In this document: piece after piece, positions 1-11,692 of the stretch
Layout: each line of letters opens with the position of its first letter
Position numbering within the stretch: position 1 is the first letter of the stretch
Source of the DNA: Dipylidium caninum
Taxonomy: Eukaryota; Platyhelminthes; Cestoda; Cyclophyllidea; Dipylidiidae
DNA: 64,000 bases
Direction of reading: 5' to 3'
Assembly: GCA_017562135.1 (NCBI GenBank)
Contig: QEYB01000003.1
Location: 558,001-622,000 of the forward strand
Program-made: the position numbers and the translations under genes
The notes under the pieces: model-generated
What the model was told of the DNA's origin: nothing
Seen by the model: only the letters and a program-made list of their open reading frames with translations
The model's database searches: none

Positions 1-3000
1 GGTGTCACAGACTGGAACACCTCCGTTCTGATTTGTGGCATGCGACTTTGTTGCTTTGAAGTGGGGACAGCCATAATCGACGACACCGCGACCAGCCGCC
101 GCGCTGTCCATGTAGCCCACGCTCTCTGAGCCAGTAGCCTCCGCCCCTTCCCTTTCCTGAGTCCGCAGGTAGAAATCACGGGCATCGCTTACACCGGGGA
201 GACGGAGGAGGCGCACCCCGTCACGCACTGCTCATGGCCCAAAACTCAGGTGCCTCATCGGCCGAGAGGGCGAGAGACTTGAGGGCCCAGCGGTGGCAGG
301 AAGTTGCTGTGCTTCCGTTTCATCCATGGTGTCAATCAACTTTTTTACTCGTCTGCAAATTTGCAGACTGCTAGAGTGGCAGGGCCCAGAGAGAGGCGCC
401 ATTTATGCTTATGTTGGAAGATGAGTCGTGTAAACCCCAATACCACCTTAAGCAAGGCAAACTTTGCCTCTTACTCGCATAGAAAGTGGATGCTCAGTTC
501 CTGGCGGTCTGTCTGAAGATGCTCTGCTGTGGCAACCCTCGTTGTCTTCCACTGACGAGGTCCTGTCATTGTGCAGAAGGCTGGAATCGTTTATTTTTCC
601 CAGACGAAAGGCGCAAATCGTCATTGTGGTGTCCTCAGTCCAAATAAAATGGGCGGAGGGCGGAGGGGGGGGGGAGGAGACTGAAGCGGAGAATTTTTTG
701 GGCGACTTCATTCAGCATTTGCCTTTGTGCGTCAGCCTTCCTCTCAGTCTTCCCCGCAGACCAAGACCGCTGAACGCCTCTCGCCATCGAATGCATGACT
801 GGCCACACTTCAGTCCACCCGCCGCTCTGCGAACATCGAGTCTCGATGCTCGCGGGGTTTTTGGTCACTCCAGGGCGTCGGTTGCCCTTTTTCTACTTCC
901 TTTGAGGCTCCCTTGTCACAGTGTCAATCTCCTCACAGCACGTTTTCGTCCCCAATAGGGGCGTCTGTGGAGGAGTGTCGACGGCTAGTTTATTTGGACA
1001 TTGACTTAGCGGTTTGTAAATTGCGTATTTCTAAACTATTTGCCAACGTCCCAATGCAAAATCTATTCGACTCGAGGAGCGACCAAAAAACCTAACTGTT
1101 AAAATGCCGCTAAGATGGCATATCTAAACCGATGTGAAATTTATTGGCAGTCCACGAAACGGGCCGAGGCCAATTGCCACTTTTAAGGGAGCACTGAGGG
1201 GTGAAAGCGACTGAACTACTCGTGATGATGAGGGTAATCGCCTTTAAAATGACTTCCCGCTTACTAGGGGGAGCAATGTTCCACGAAGTCAGTACTGGAC
1301 AAATGACAGACCAAATGTCTTCGGAGTTCTACCGGGGCCGCATGTGACGGAGCAAGCGAATGGACAACAACGGAGGCAGGATCCTTATCTGTCTTGACAG
1401 CGAGCACTGCACCCCCCGCTTCCGCGCGGGTGATTCGCTCGAACTCGGCGGCCGGGACGCACGCGCGCCTCCAGTGCCGCGCGGGGGACCGCGGCCCCTC
1501 CTCCGCGCGACCGTGAGCTGCGGGGGGCGGAGGAGCTGGAACGACATGAGATCAGTCCCTCCTTCCAGCTCGCTAATGCATGCAGGTCAAAGTGAAACCA
1601 AACGCGTAGATTTCCCCAAGTGGACCTTGCAACGCCACCCTCCGGCTTCTCACCCTCCAAGTTGTTTTTTTTAGACCATAACTTTCTCCGAGTGATTAAC
1701 TTACCGTCACTTTTTACCAAGTCCGACCGATTTAAGATTGTAATGCGGTGTACTTTTAATTGTAAATTTTTAGTCAAAGGACTGACTGCAACCTGCCGGG
1801 GCAAAGGGTCAAAGTGGAATGTAAAGACGATGCCTAGGCGAGCGGACTGGTTCTGGCACAGACGCGCCCGACCGGACGGGAGGTTTTCTCGTTAACTTCT
1901 TGGACTGCAAGGACACATTCGCGAGCATCGAAGAAAGCAGTCAAGTTTATTCGTTCCTGGGCAAATGCAGCCACAACCGGATTGTCTCAGCAAACTGGAG
2001 GGCTGCTGAGGAATTTTCTTCCTCAGTGTCAATCGCCATGACAGCCTCGCGGCGCCATGGTGGCTTTCAGAAAGTGCGCTTGACTGAGGTGGAGTCTTCC
2101 CGCTTTTCCGTGGAAGCTTCTTGATGTGTGCAGCCTATAACCCATAAACCGGCCGGTGAGGCATGTTAACTCGAGCGAGGATTACGTTAAACCGAAGAGA
2201 TTAAGACGAACACCTTCAGCTAGCAACCACGTCGCGGAGTCAAGATTCATCAAGGAAATCTCCCATTTGGGATAAATGGCGGATTAGTCTCATTCGATGG
2301 TTGCTGGGCCGAAAGACAGTGTTGCGAACAATGCCCCGAGGCGGATATCAGCACAACCGAGTAGGTTGGGCGTGAATGTCAAAAAATTAAACCTCGGCGA
2401 AGGGGGACTTGTTCCCCGCTCGGGAGACGGAAAGGCCGGACGTAGATCACGCGAGGAGAAGGATGATGAGGGAGCCTTCTTCCCGTCTTAGAGGAAGACT
2501 TCGAGGCAAGATTCTCTCTTGTCTGGAGGAGACTAACCCGACTTGTTGTGGCAGAACCATCGTAGCGGAGTGTATTGGGACACAATGTGAATTCTCCAGC
2601 ATACATGACTTCTAAAGTAAAGGACGGACATCCTGACAACATAAATGGGCGCTTTAAAAGGGTTTCTACTTTTGGATGATGAAAAAGCGGTTACCATAGT
2701 AATGAATTCCCTTAGAAAGCCTCTCCAGCTCGGTGAACGGTAGGATCGTGTAATTCCACCGTTTAATTCGTCATCTCGAATCATGTTAGTGAGTAAAGAA
2801 TCATACCTGTTTCATTAGTGTCGATTCGGAGGCCATTCCATAGGTTGAGCGTTAATTATTCTTATGCGGTTTCGGCTCCCGTGTTTATTATTGTCTTGCG
2901 GATGCTGGACCCTCCAAAAGTAATCGTGGCTGGTCGAAGAGTTGGTGAACGAGAATCAGCAACAAGCATGATAGCAGTTGCTATGGTAGAAGCGGGACCA

Positions 3001-4190
3001 TCCACCTTATCGGCGTAGGCACCATGCGCCGGATAAACATTCTCGCTAGGCGATGGACAGGCGCTGCGCGGGACGGGGTGCGACGTCGGGGAGGTGGCAG
3101 CCATGCGACGTCCTCCCAAGTGGCGTATGGGGCGACGGGGACGAGAGGGGGAAGAGGGGGCGGTGGCTCGGACACCAATGCGGAACGTTATATGGTGACA
3201 CACCACCTGAACGCCTTGTGAGGTGTTGCTGGGTCACACTGCCCTCTCCTCGCCAATAAGGAAAGTGGGCGTGGTAATGTATACAGGACAAGCGCACCTC
3301 CCCAGTTGCCGTGACACAAACTTGATCGGCGATTGAACGCCCTGCTATAATAATAATCGTATCCGGGCGCTGAGGTGGTCTTCGAGGCGTGGAAGGTCCT
3401 ATTGCCCACGTAAAGGTGTGGCACAAGACAGCCGTTGCCCCAGTCTTCGAACTGGCGTCTCCGCGGTTAAATGAGGGAATATTTAGTGCATTCGGGATGA
3501 GTTAATGTCTTACGAGCTTAAGAGATTGACAGGAAGTTAGGAAATTCAAAACTCCTTCAGAGGGGTCAAGCAAGAGCTGTTTATTTCGTATGGTAAAATT
3601 ATAAAAGCGTGGTAAAGCATCTTAAAATAATTATCGGACTGCGTGGTTTTTCGTACGAACGTCGGGAGTATTTTCAAATCATGTTAATTAATCAGCCCTC
3701 CTATATTCATTACGCACTATTACATTGCGCTGATGACGGGGATATGAGGAAATGACAGCAGGTAATTTCCAACCAGAATTGACGCCCAAATGGTTGGAGG
3801 GAGAGATTTCGAAGTCTTCAGAAAATCGTCGGGCTTCACACTTTGTTTGTTCCTCTCTGATCCTTTTGAGTGGTATCTGAGTTTGGCTGTATTTAAGGAG
3901 TACATACGACTGAGATATGAGGTGAGACATTTCGATCTGCGGCGCTGAATTTTAGTGGGAGGTCAACTATTAGAAATAACGAAGATTGAAACTGAAACAC
4001 CTCATTTAATGCCTTTTTGATCAACAATGCGAGTATTTCCTCGAATAGCATCAAAACAGTACCCTCCTGCTGAAGCAAAATAAAATATTCCATCGGAGAT
4101 GGTTTTAGAGGACATTTTTTGCGTTTACTCGTCAGGATTTCTCTTTGCATCACCCATTATCACATGAATATTTTCTCCGTGGTGTTTTTA
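1..4190. other. No gene recognised; GC-rich upstream DNA
   Basis: I see no conserved domain or convincing exon here. Open frames occur on both strands at once, as expected by chance in GC-rich DNA. A run of ten G lies at 665-674. The stretch lies upstream of the Pax-like gene and could hold distal regulatory DNA, but nothing in the sequence proves this. Confidence 0.5.
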
Positions 4191-4208
4191 ATCACTGCAG
4201 AGCAGCAA

Positions 4209-4378
4209 CCAATCAGGACCGTCCGAGAATCTCATCTGCGCAGTCAGGCGTGTGCACTTGCTCGTGTCGCGATTGGCTAATTATCGAGACTGGGCGCACC
4301 GCTCACCTGTGCGGCGGCCGGAGGGGGCGGCGCAGGACGAAAGCGGGGGAGCAGATTTTGTGCGCTTGGTGAACCAAT
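4209..4378 (+). promoter_or_regulatory. CCAAT-box cluster, probable Pax-like gene promoter
   Basis: Three CCAAT boxes lie within 170 bases: CCAAT at 4209-4213, its complement ATTGG at 4272-4276, and CCAAT at 4374-4378. The surrounding DNA is GC-rich. The cluster ends about 240 bases before the predicted start codon at 4616, a normal spacing for an NF-Y-type promoter. That it drives the Pax-like gene is inferred from position only; no TATA box is obvious. Confidence 0.5.
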
Positions 4379-4615
4379 CGACTTGCAGGCGTACATGCTC
4401 GCACGCCGCACTAACCATCACGCATTCAATTGCGGTTACGACATTGTCGCCTGCGTTTTCATTACAAAGTTTTCCTCATCGTCACGTCTCGCAACTCCTC
4501 GCGCTTCACTGAACTGAGCCAGCTGACTAAACTTCTCCCACCCTTCACACATTTCTAATTTCATTTCGCAAAAATTAACCCACTGGAAATCGATCTCTGC
4601 GACTGGGAGGAGGAG

Positions 4616-4622
4616 ATGTCTG
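4616..4622 (+). CDS. Pax6: Pax-like gene, predicted 7-nt first coding exon
   Basis: The sequence reads ATG TCT G followed by a strong GTGAGT donor. It ends in phase 1, and the paired-domain exon at 6083 begins with the two bases needed to complete the codon. The joined protein starts [10 protein letters not shown], which fits the short leader of other Pax6 proteins before HSGVNQLGG. The call rests on phase, donor quality and position between the promoter and the paired box. A 5' UTR presumably precedes it in the same exon. Confidence 0.65.
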
Positions 4623-7600
4623 GTGAGTCTACTGCCAGTCCTTTCACCCGCACCGGCGCAACCTCTCAAATTCGATTATTTACAAGGGCTCTTGAATCTG
4701 ATACCTCTTATTTCGAGTGTTCTCCTTCTCCTAGAGCATATTACCCACTTGACCAATGCCTCCTCACTTAAATGATATCCTTTAAGTGCATACAGGACTT
4801 TACCTGCCTCAATAAACACACAAGGGTATTAAGAGCCACTTTGAACTGCCGCATTTGGGTGCTGGATGCCGGGGAATCGCGGCCGCTGGTAGTGTCACGG
4901 TGGGAATACTTTGAGACAGCACTATACCCTTTAGCCCAAAATAACTTGGCCCCAAGGTCTCAGTGGACGCGCTATATTGCAACGGGAATGGTGTTTCGAT
5001 AAGGAAAGATGATAGTTTAATTAGTTTCACACCAAAATGGTCTATCAGGTCTGTTCATCACCGCTACGACGTATCATGGGGCCCTGGGGAACAACAAATT
5101 CTGTTGATCCAGGTGATCCCTCCCGCCTCCTTTGAACTCCATTTCCTCCCTCACCTTGCGCTACGCGCCTTCGCGTTATCTATGCTGCCCATCTACTCTC
5201 CCGCCCCTGAGGTGAGGGTTGGGGAAATCCACTGCGAGGACAGAATGCTTTCCGCAACATCACTCCGCATCTTTCCTCCGCACACACTGTTTACCTTTGT
5301 ACCCCTTTGCTTTATCCCCATGTAACGCCCAGGCTGCGCCAAGCGACCCTTTTAACTTGAGCAGCCCGGGTCGCTAAGATTTTCGAATTCAGAAGAGTCT
5401 ATAGAGAATTTCACGGTTTTAAATGCTGTCCTCCCTCGCCTTGCACATTTTCGCCCAATCTTTTCTTAATTTCACGCTATATGCGGAGGCGGGAGGAGTT
5501 GGTTAGACGCTTTTCGCTATTCAGTTTTCGTCCAACCCATTACGACGAGGCAAAATCCAAGATTATAATGTACTCTAATCCGCTCCCTGTGCAAATAGTC
5601 CGTTGTGCACATAAATAGTGGGGAAAACTACGGTTTTTACCTGGACGAGATGCATGAGGCGTACATTATGGGGTGCGATGTACCGAGGTTGCGGTAGTTT
5701 TGACTCAGACAAACCGATTAGTTGGTGTTTTCCGCATCTTCAACTCTTCCCATTCCCAATTTTACCAGTCCGGGAATTGTGAGTAAACAAGGCTGGCCTG
5801 TGGTGATTTTATTTAAATCATTTCAGTATTCAGGCGTTAGCACTGATTGCCACTGGAGACTGGGCGGTCAAGTCGTCCCGCCTAACGCTAGGGACCCCTT
5901 GGTTCAGCTGTCTCGCCTCTGGGTCGTCCAGCGGTGCATGAGGTTGGAAGCAGTTTGTGCTTAGTGCCTGGGTACATATTATTTCATCGGAAAGGAGAGA
6001 ATGACAGAGGACAATACGTGGATTTGTTTGTTGCAGAAGCGAAGGAGTAGTTGAGATGACGCCATCTCTTGGGTTTTAACAGGCCATTCAGGAGTGAATC
6101 AACTGGGCGGCGCCTTCGTGAATGGACGACCGTTGCCGGACGCAGTGCGTCGGAAAATCGTGGAGATGGCGCAAGCCGGCGCCAGACCTTGTGACATCTC
6201 GCGCATGCTGCAGGTCTCCAACGGGTGCGTGTCGAAGATTCTGTGCCGTTTCTACGAGACCGGGTCAATCCGACCCAAGGCCATCGGTGGCAGCAAGCCA
6301 AGGGTCGCCACTGACGCGGTGGTCGGCAAGATCGCCGAGCTGAAGCGCGAATGCCCCTCCATCTTCGCCTGGGAGATCCGCGACCGACTCATCCAGTCCG
6401 GCATATGCGCGCCCGACAATGCGCCCAGCGTGAGTCACTCGTCTCCCCTCCACTGCAATTCACTTTCGCAGGATTGAAATCTTCCACTCAATTAGACAAG
6501 ACACGTCACAATGATTAACTTGAGCAGCAGTGTTAGGGGGCGGGGCTGCGCGGGGAGGGAGAAGCAGACTCATGTTAAATATATGTTTGGTGGCATATGA
6601 TGAACTCAAGAAATCACCGCCAAGTCTGGGCGGTTAGGTCACTTCCTCCCAGGGCTGAGTTCACTTTGGCTGATAGCCGGGTTTGCAGGCAGTCGACACC
6701 TTAACCCGACACCGACGCCAGTGTACCCGCCCCCAGGCCTTCCGCCCGCAGCACGGAACTCCCATTAGCTGACTTGTGATTGAGAGCTGAACGCTCAGAA
6801 GTCGCCTCGAGTAGCTGCAGCGGAGACCGCAAGCGAAGCACCAGTCTTGAGGGCAGATATCCCATCGCACTTTACTCTCCACGTCCTCATTAGGCGTGGT
6901 TCTCACCCGATGTGGGATAAATGTTTACCTCGGCGCTTTCGAGAGCGGGGAAGACACGAATGAGTCTATTTGCTTCGTGAGTGGCCGATGCCGCAATGAA
7001 GTCTTGGCCCCGGCGGACATTCGCTTCAAACACGATGCGTCTGTTAGACTGCCTCCTCACGCCTGTCAAGACACGTGGAAGTGACGGCTGGGGAGAGCGG
7101 GGCTTGAGCAGGGGAGAAAACGGAAGTTAGTGCAACGCAGATGCCTGCCACATTGGAAGTGGAGGAGGAAAAAAGTTGTATCAACTCGCACTTCCGATTA
7201 TCGCCACACATTTGAGACCAAAAGGTTAACCAGGTGATGTCTTAATAAACTTCAGGGCGGTTGTGGAGGGGACACTCACGGGTGAACTCATGCGAGGAAA
7301 GACGGCGTGCCACTCAGGGGGTGAAGGAGCCAATGGGATGGAGGTAAATCAAGAGAGCTTCATTTCCTCTTGGTTTTGAGGATTTTGTGATTTTTTCCTC
7401 GGGCTCAGGCATGCTAGCGGGGTGGGGGAAGGCGGGGGAGCAGTAGCTTTTTCGCTCGTGTTTGCCATAAATTGACTAAATAATCTGCTAATAGCGAACC
7501 CCCCGGAAGGAGTTCTATTTGGTTCCACGCTCAGGGCATCACTTGGAACGACGCTATTAAAGGCCGCTCATTATATCCCACATAATTGGCTTTTTTGAGC

Positions 7601-10600
7601 GAAGTGCGCACTTGCATTGTAGCCATGGGTGACTGTGGGACTGCTCAGCAGAGAGGCGGGGCCGCGAAAGGTTTCGCAGTCGAAACCGCCGCGCGTCCTC
7701 CTCACGTCCCACTGTTTGGGCTTCGCACAACTTCACCGACAGGATTGGCTGAGAATGCATAACATTCCTGTTTAGTCGTCCGGCAGGTGAAGAAGAGAAT
7801 GAGTTCTTTTTCTTTTGCCAGGTGTCATCAATAAACCGAGTTTTGCGGGGTCTCTTCAGTGAGGCGCAGAGGCGACTGCAGGGGGAGCCAGCACCGCCAC
7901 AATCCGATCCTAATAATCTCTACACGGTGCCACCAAGTCTGCGAGTGCCGACGGGTGAAAGTTTCAGTCATTTGGGCAACCTCCACACCTCGTCCTCCAC
8001 CGAAGCCCGGACGATGGAGGCTCCGCATATGTATAGTCGGCTCAACCACTTCTTCCATCCCCCTACCGCCTTGTCGCCGTGGTGTTACTCCAGCAACTTC
8101 GGCGTTCTCGACAAGTCCGCCCCGTACTACCACCCGCACACCGACGCCAACAGCGCGTGCGCTGCCACTTCCTACGCCCACTCCTCCCCATTACCGCCGT
8201 CTCCACACCCGTCGCAGGCCCCGCCACAGGTGCCCGTCCCAGTGGAGGACGCGGTCGCGTCTCCCCTCCTGCCCCACGAATGCCCTCCGCCCACCACCAG
8301 GTCTCAAGGTAAGACCTTCTATTATTGCCGTCGTCCGACTAGTTGGCAGTGAGGAGTAAGTCGAGCAGTCATGGAAGGAGAAATGATGGGGCTGCAAGCC
8401 CGCGGAAATGTTCCTCCTCGACTCCGCTCTCAGCGGCCGGAGGTAAAATTTGCCTAAGTGAAAAAGTCAATGCAGTGATGGTCTGCAAACAGTGAACCGC
8501 CATGGGAATAAGCACGAATCACTGCCTGATTAATGTTTTGTCGACCCAAAACCATCTGGGGACCCGCTTTACACCTGACCAGCACTGGTCCAACTCTGAT
8601 GGAAGCTATTTTCAAAATTGATGAGTATCCTACGGCAATTCAGAGAGTTAAACTCACCTCGTGACACGGTATTGCCCACTGACAGTGGTTCCTTTGGAGA
8701 CAACCTCTCTCGTCGCGACTTCGGCCCCTCCTGCCGTTTGGACCACTACTGTTTCTTCTTTCGGCCCAATGGAGTGGACCTTCCCGGCATGTGAGCAAAG
8801 AAGAGCTTTGGCTGACAGCGTCGATAGCTTCAGCAGCGAGGCGGGGTCTCCGTCGATTTCAGAAGGCGCTGAAAAGAGGCCCCATGTGCGCTCTCGGACC
8901 GCTTTCACCCAAAAGCAGGTTGACCTGTTGGAAAGAGGTGAGAGGCAGATCTTTCGATTTGTTTAGATGTTAGACGCTTGGTGCGGCAGAGGGGGGGGAT
9001 AGGAAGTCTTTCCAGAGTGCAAGCGTATGAGTGTCTCCGGGCTTCACGCTTCAGTGAGCACCGGATTTCAGTCATACAGTCCGCTCCTCTTTTGCCCACC
9101 CCTCTCCCTACCGACCCCCCCCTCTGGCCTCGGCTGCCGCTTCACCTCCCGCCTCGTCCCCGCAGGATCGCACATGCGTCCTCGCTCGCCCCACCCGCCC
9201 CACCCTCCCAACAGGTTCACATATAGAACAGTTAACTTTATTGAAATAAGAAATTTGGAAAATATTCCGCCCTCGAAAACATTTTTCGTCTTGGTAAATA
9301 GGCAATTGATGTCGACGAAATCAGTAGACTAACTGATGAAAAGGAGTGGGTGATGAGAAGGGCTCGCGTAAATTGCCCTACACGGGGGTGAGGGGCCGTA
9401 AGATAAATGAAATGCCGACTTTCATGAGTCGTTGCTCATCTTCATCGCAGAGTTCGAGCAAAGTCATTATCCCGAGTACTCCACGCGGGAAAGACTGTCG
9501 GAGGAGACGGGGTTGCCGGAGCCTCGAATTCAGGTCTGGTTCGCCAATCGGCGCGCGAAGTACCGCAAGAGCTCACGAGGCACGAGCCTCCGAGTGGAGG
9601 GGCGGAGAGTTGAAGCCGTCGCCTTTACTGAGTGAGGTGGAGACTGGAAATTCGGCTGCGTCAGTGTTAATGGCGACGAATTCGCCAAAGATGGAAGCAA
9701 GTCATCAGGGAAACGGCACATCGCGCCACCCCGAGGCCTGGTGTTACCATCCCCACGAGGCTTGGCGCGACCCTCCGAAATACTCATGGCCCCACGACGG
9801 CATCCTCACTCCCTTCTACGATCATTCGGTGGGTTTTCTGGCTTGAAACATCTTTTTATAGATCCGGGACGCCACTTCATTGAGTTAGAGCTACGATATG
9901 GCTTGCGCGTGTCGTTAATTTTTAATTTCCATAGAGAGCAATCTGCCAATAGGCCTAAAATGCCTATTTGTAAATTCGACTCTCATGAAAAAGTCTCCAG
10001 AATTCTTAACTGCTTCAGAGCAGGAAAAGACTTGTTCCCTGCTCGACGAAAAGTCCCTTTTTCCCATGGTTCCGGCAGCAATAAGCTGTACGTAACCAAA
10101 CGCAAACGCATTCCCACCCAATCATGCTCGGTAGCCTTTGAGAATACTCATATGGAAACTTTATCCGCTAGAGCCTGAAATTGTGACTGTAAAAAGTCTT
10201 TGATCCCTTTTCCAAAGATTTCCCTAAGGGAACAAGGTAGTATAAAATCAGGGTCATAGCAACACAACTGGAAGCTTTGGAAAGGGACAGGAGGTGTAGT
10301 ATTAAGTTAAACCAGGTTTCTGTCCGAGCTATCTGCATTGATGCAACAATGCCTATAACAACCATATCCCTCTACTTAGGTTAAATGTCCTATGAAACTG
10401 CCACCATCGTTCCATTTCGCCAATGGTGGAATGAATCAGATGCATCCTCTGTCACAGCAGCTGCCCTCCATCGACCGGCCAGCTCTAAGCGACAGCAACA
10501 GCACAGAGAGCGACTGCCTGGGAAGTGGAGGCGAGGTGGCAGAGTACTCGACTCCTTTCATCATGCCAACACAAACCGAAGCCACAGTCTACTTCCCCGA

Positions 10601-10682
10601 AAGCCAACCAGTAATGACTTCCAATTACGTTACTGTTTGCGCTAAGGACCAGATCCGCAACATTCCACGTCACCTGGTGTAA
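4616..10682 (+). CDS. Pax6: Pax6-like paired-box plus homeobox transcription factor
   Basis: Predicted coding exons are 4616-4622, 6083-6429, 7822-8308, 8686-8937, 9451-9828 and 10380-10682, giving about 590 residues after allowing for one frame slip in the fifth exon. The protein would bind DNA in the nucleus through an amino-terminal paired domain and a central homeodomain. The paired domain carries the Pax6-type signatures [19 protein letters not shown] and [15 protein letters not shown]. The homeodomain ends in [12 protein letters not shown]. No octapeptide was noticed. The carboxy-terminal part is rich in Pro, Ser, Thr, His and Tyr, like Pax transactivation regions. Introns lie where Pax genes often have them: within the paired domain before VSSINRVLR, and at homeodomain codon 19. 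Odd points: Ala at homeodomain position 50 (Ser in known Pax proteins), Cys for Gly in [10 protein letters not shown], and a frame change between about 9560 and 9708. Confidence 0.9.
6083..6429 (+). CDS. Pax6: Pax-like gene, main paired-domain exon
   Basis: It follows a TTTTAACAG acceptor and ends at a GTGAGT donor. It encodes most of the paired domain, from HSGVNQLGG to PDNAPS, and keeps [33 protein letters not shown] and WEIRDRL. The residues around LQVSNG are those of the Pax6 group rather than Pax3/7 or Pax2/5/8. It ends at a full codon and joins V-S-S-I-N-R-V-L-R at 7822. Confidence 0.95.
7822..8308 (+). CDS. Pax6: Pax-like gene, end of paired domain and linker
   Basis: After a TTTTGCCAG acceptor the exon opens with [11 protein letters not shown], the last helix of the paired domain. 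About 150 residues of linker rich in Pro, Ser, His and Ala follow. The donor is GTAAGA at 8309 and the exon ends in phase 1, which matches the next exon. Confidence 0.9.
8686..8937 (+). CDS. Pax6: Pax-like gene, start of homeodomain
   Basis: A GACAG acceptor precedes the exon, which starts with the two bases needed for phase. It ends with [16 protein letters not shown], the amino-terminal arm and helix 1 of the homeodomain. The GTGAGA donor at 8938 interrupts codon 19 (Glu), completed by the next exon. Confidence 0.9.
9451..9828 (+). CDS. Pax6: Pax-like gene, rest of homeodomain plus C-terminal region, with frame slip
   Basis: The exon follows ATCGCAG and begins [16 protein letters not shown], then [19 protein letters not shown] (helices 2 and 3). 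In that frame a stop comes at 9633-9635. A second frame, open up to a GTGGGT donor at 9829, encodes a Pax-like tail containing WCYHPHEAW and SWPHDG, and ends at a full codon in phase with the next exon. The exon is therefore one base too long for a single frame. No good intron was found that would fix it, so an indel between about 9560 and 9708 is likeliest. Confidence 0.85.
10380..10682 (+). CDS. Pax6: Pax-like gene, last coding exon
   Basis: The exon starts in phase 0 after CTCTACTTAG and runs 100 codons to TAA at 10680-10682. The product is rich in Ser, Thr, Pro and Gln, as in Pax transactivation tails. An AATAAA signal follows 46 bases later. An overlapping frame is also open here, but only this one joins the previous exon. 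Confidence 0.75.
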   Translation, partial: VKCPMKLPPSFHFANGGMNQMHPLSQQLPSIDRPALSDSNSTESDCLGSGGEVAEYSTPFIMPTQTEATVYFPESQPVMTSNYVTVCAKDQIRNIPRHLV

Positions 10683-10727
10683 CATCCTAATTACCATTTC
10701 TTCCAACTAAATTGTGGGCACCGGTGA

Positions 10728-10733
10728 AATAAA
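10728..10733 (+). terminator. AATAAA polyadenylation signal of the Pax-like gene
   Basis: A canonical AATAAA lies 46 bases after the predicted stop codon, as expected for a short 3' UTR. This is a polyadenylation signal, not a bacterial terminator. Confidence 0.65.
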
Positions 10734-11093
10734 ATTTTGGAAGACAATGCCATAAAAAGGAAGACTTCACTTGTTTGTCGTGGACAGATAATATGGTTAA
10801 TGTGCCCCAACCTATAAAAGTATTATCCATCTACAGTCATTACAATGTCGGCCGACTGAGATTAGTCAATTTAGGCTCTATCAACATACCTCGCACGTTC
10901 GTGTCAACCGCCGCACTAGTTACAACAAAATTGATGGTCTTAACGTGGAAACGGAACTATTTCCAAATGCGAATAATATCAACTCAGGCACAAAGTGAGG
11001 TCTGATAAATCCAAGCGAATTCTAGGAGGAACTTCAAATAGACATGAATAGTTCAAATGAATATCTAAAAAGAAAAATATGGAAAAAAGAGCG

Positions 11094-11099
11094 TTTATT
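11094..11099 (-). terminator. AATAAA polyadenylation signal of the CCNB1IP1-like gene
   Basis: TTTATT on the plus strand reads AATAAA in the sense of the minus-strand gene, about 180 bases past its stop. Position and sequence fit; use is not proven. Confidence 0.5.
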
Positions 11100-11278
11100 C
11101 GTTCATAACAAAACAACGAATATAAGCAATATACTTCAATCACATTTTATCAGAGAGTGTAGTTATAAAAAAACACAAGAACTTGTAAATCTTATCGGCT
11201 AAAGCGACCAGTGAAATTGGGTAAAATAGGTTGACGATTTTCCCAACGGTCTCCACCTATGAAGTAATCAAAAAGAGT

Positions 11279-11692
11279 TCAATTACCAAATGGGAATTGA
11301 AAAGCTTTGGACGTTGAAACTTTTTTAGCGTCAGGATTTATCGAATTGATAGGAACAAAACGAAAAGGGGATCCGCGGTCAGGTCTGAAAGATTTATCGA
11401 ACATTTGTCCATCCTGATTCAAACGCATGCACACTCTCATTGGACTGTAGTCTGAAAGTGAGTCTGGTGATGCCCGCATCTCTCGATGGGTCCGTTTCAA
11501 ATCGGAATTCCACGAACCCTTGGTCATATTGCTCATGTTGGCGAATGAACGATTCATGCGTTGACCTTCCGTTGGAACAGAATTGTCATTCCGAGAGGAA
11601 ATTTTTAATTTTTGACACTCCCGTTCCAGCTGAGATAACTTTTGATCCGAGGCAATAAGTTTAGACCGGAGTTCCTCACATTCTTGAGTCAA
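11279..11692 (-). CDS. CCNB1IP1: CCNB1IP1-like gene, last exon
   Basis: It starts after TTTTTAG with LTQECEELRSKL (end of the coil) and continues into a Ser-, Arg- and Pro-rich tail ending FQFPFGN and a TGA stop. Confidence 0.88.
   Translation of the reverse strand: MTQECEELRSKLIASDQKLSQLERECQKLKISSRNDNSVPTEGQRMNRSFANMSNMTKGSWNSDLKRTHREMRASPDSLSDYSPMRVCMRLNQDGQMFDKSFRPDRGSPFRFVPINSINPDAKKVSTSKAFQFPFGN

Noticed and set aside
464..958. Open frame of 164 residues in the first kilobase
   Set aside because: It includes the poly(G) run as poly-Gly, has no motif, and the opposite strand is also open.
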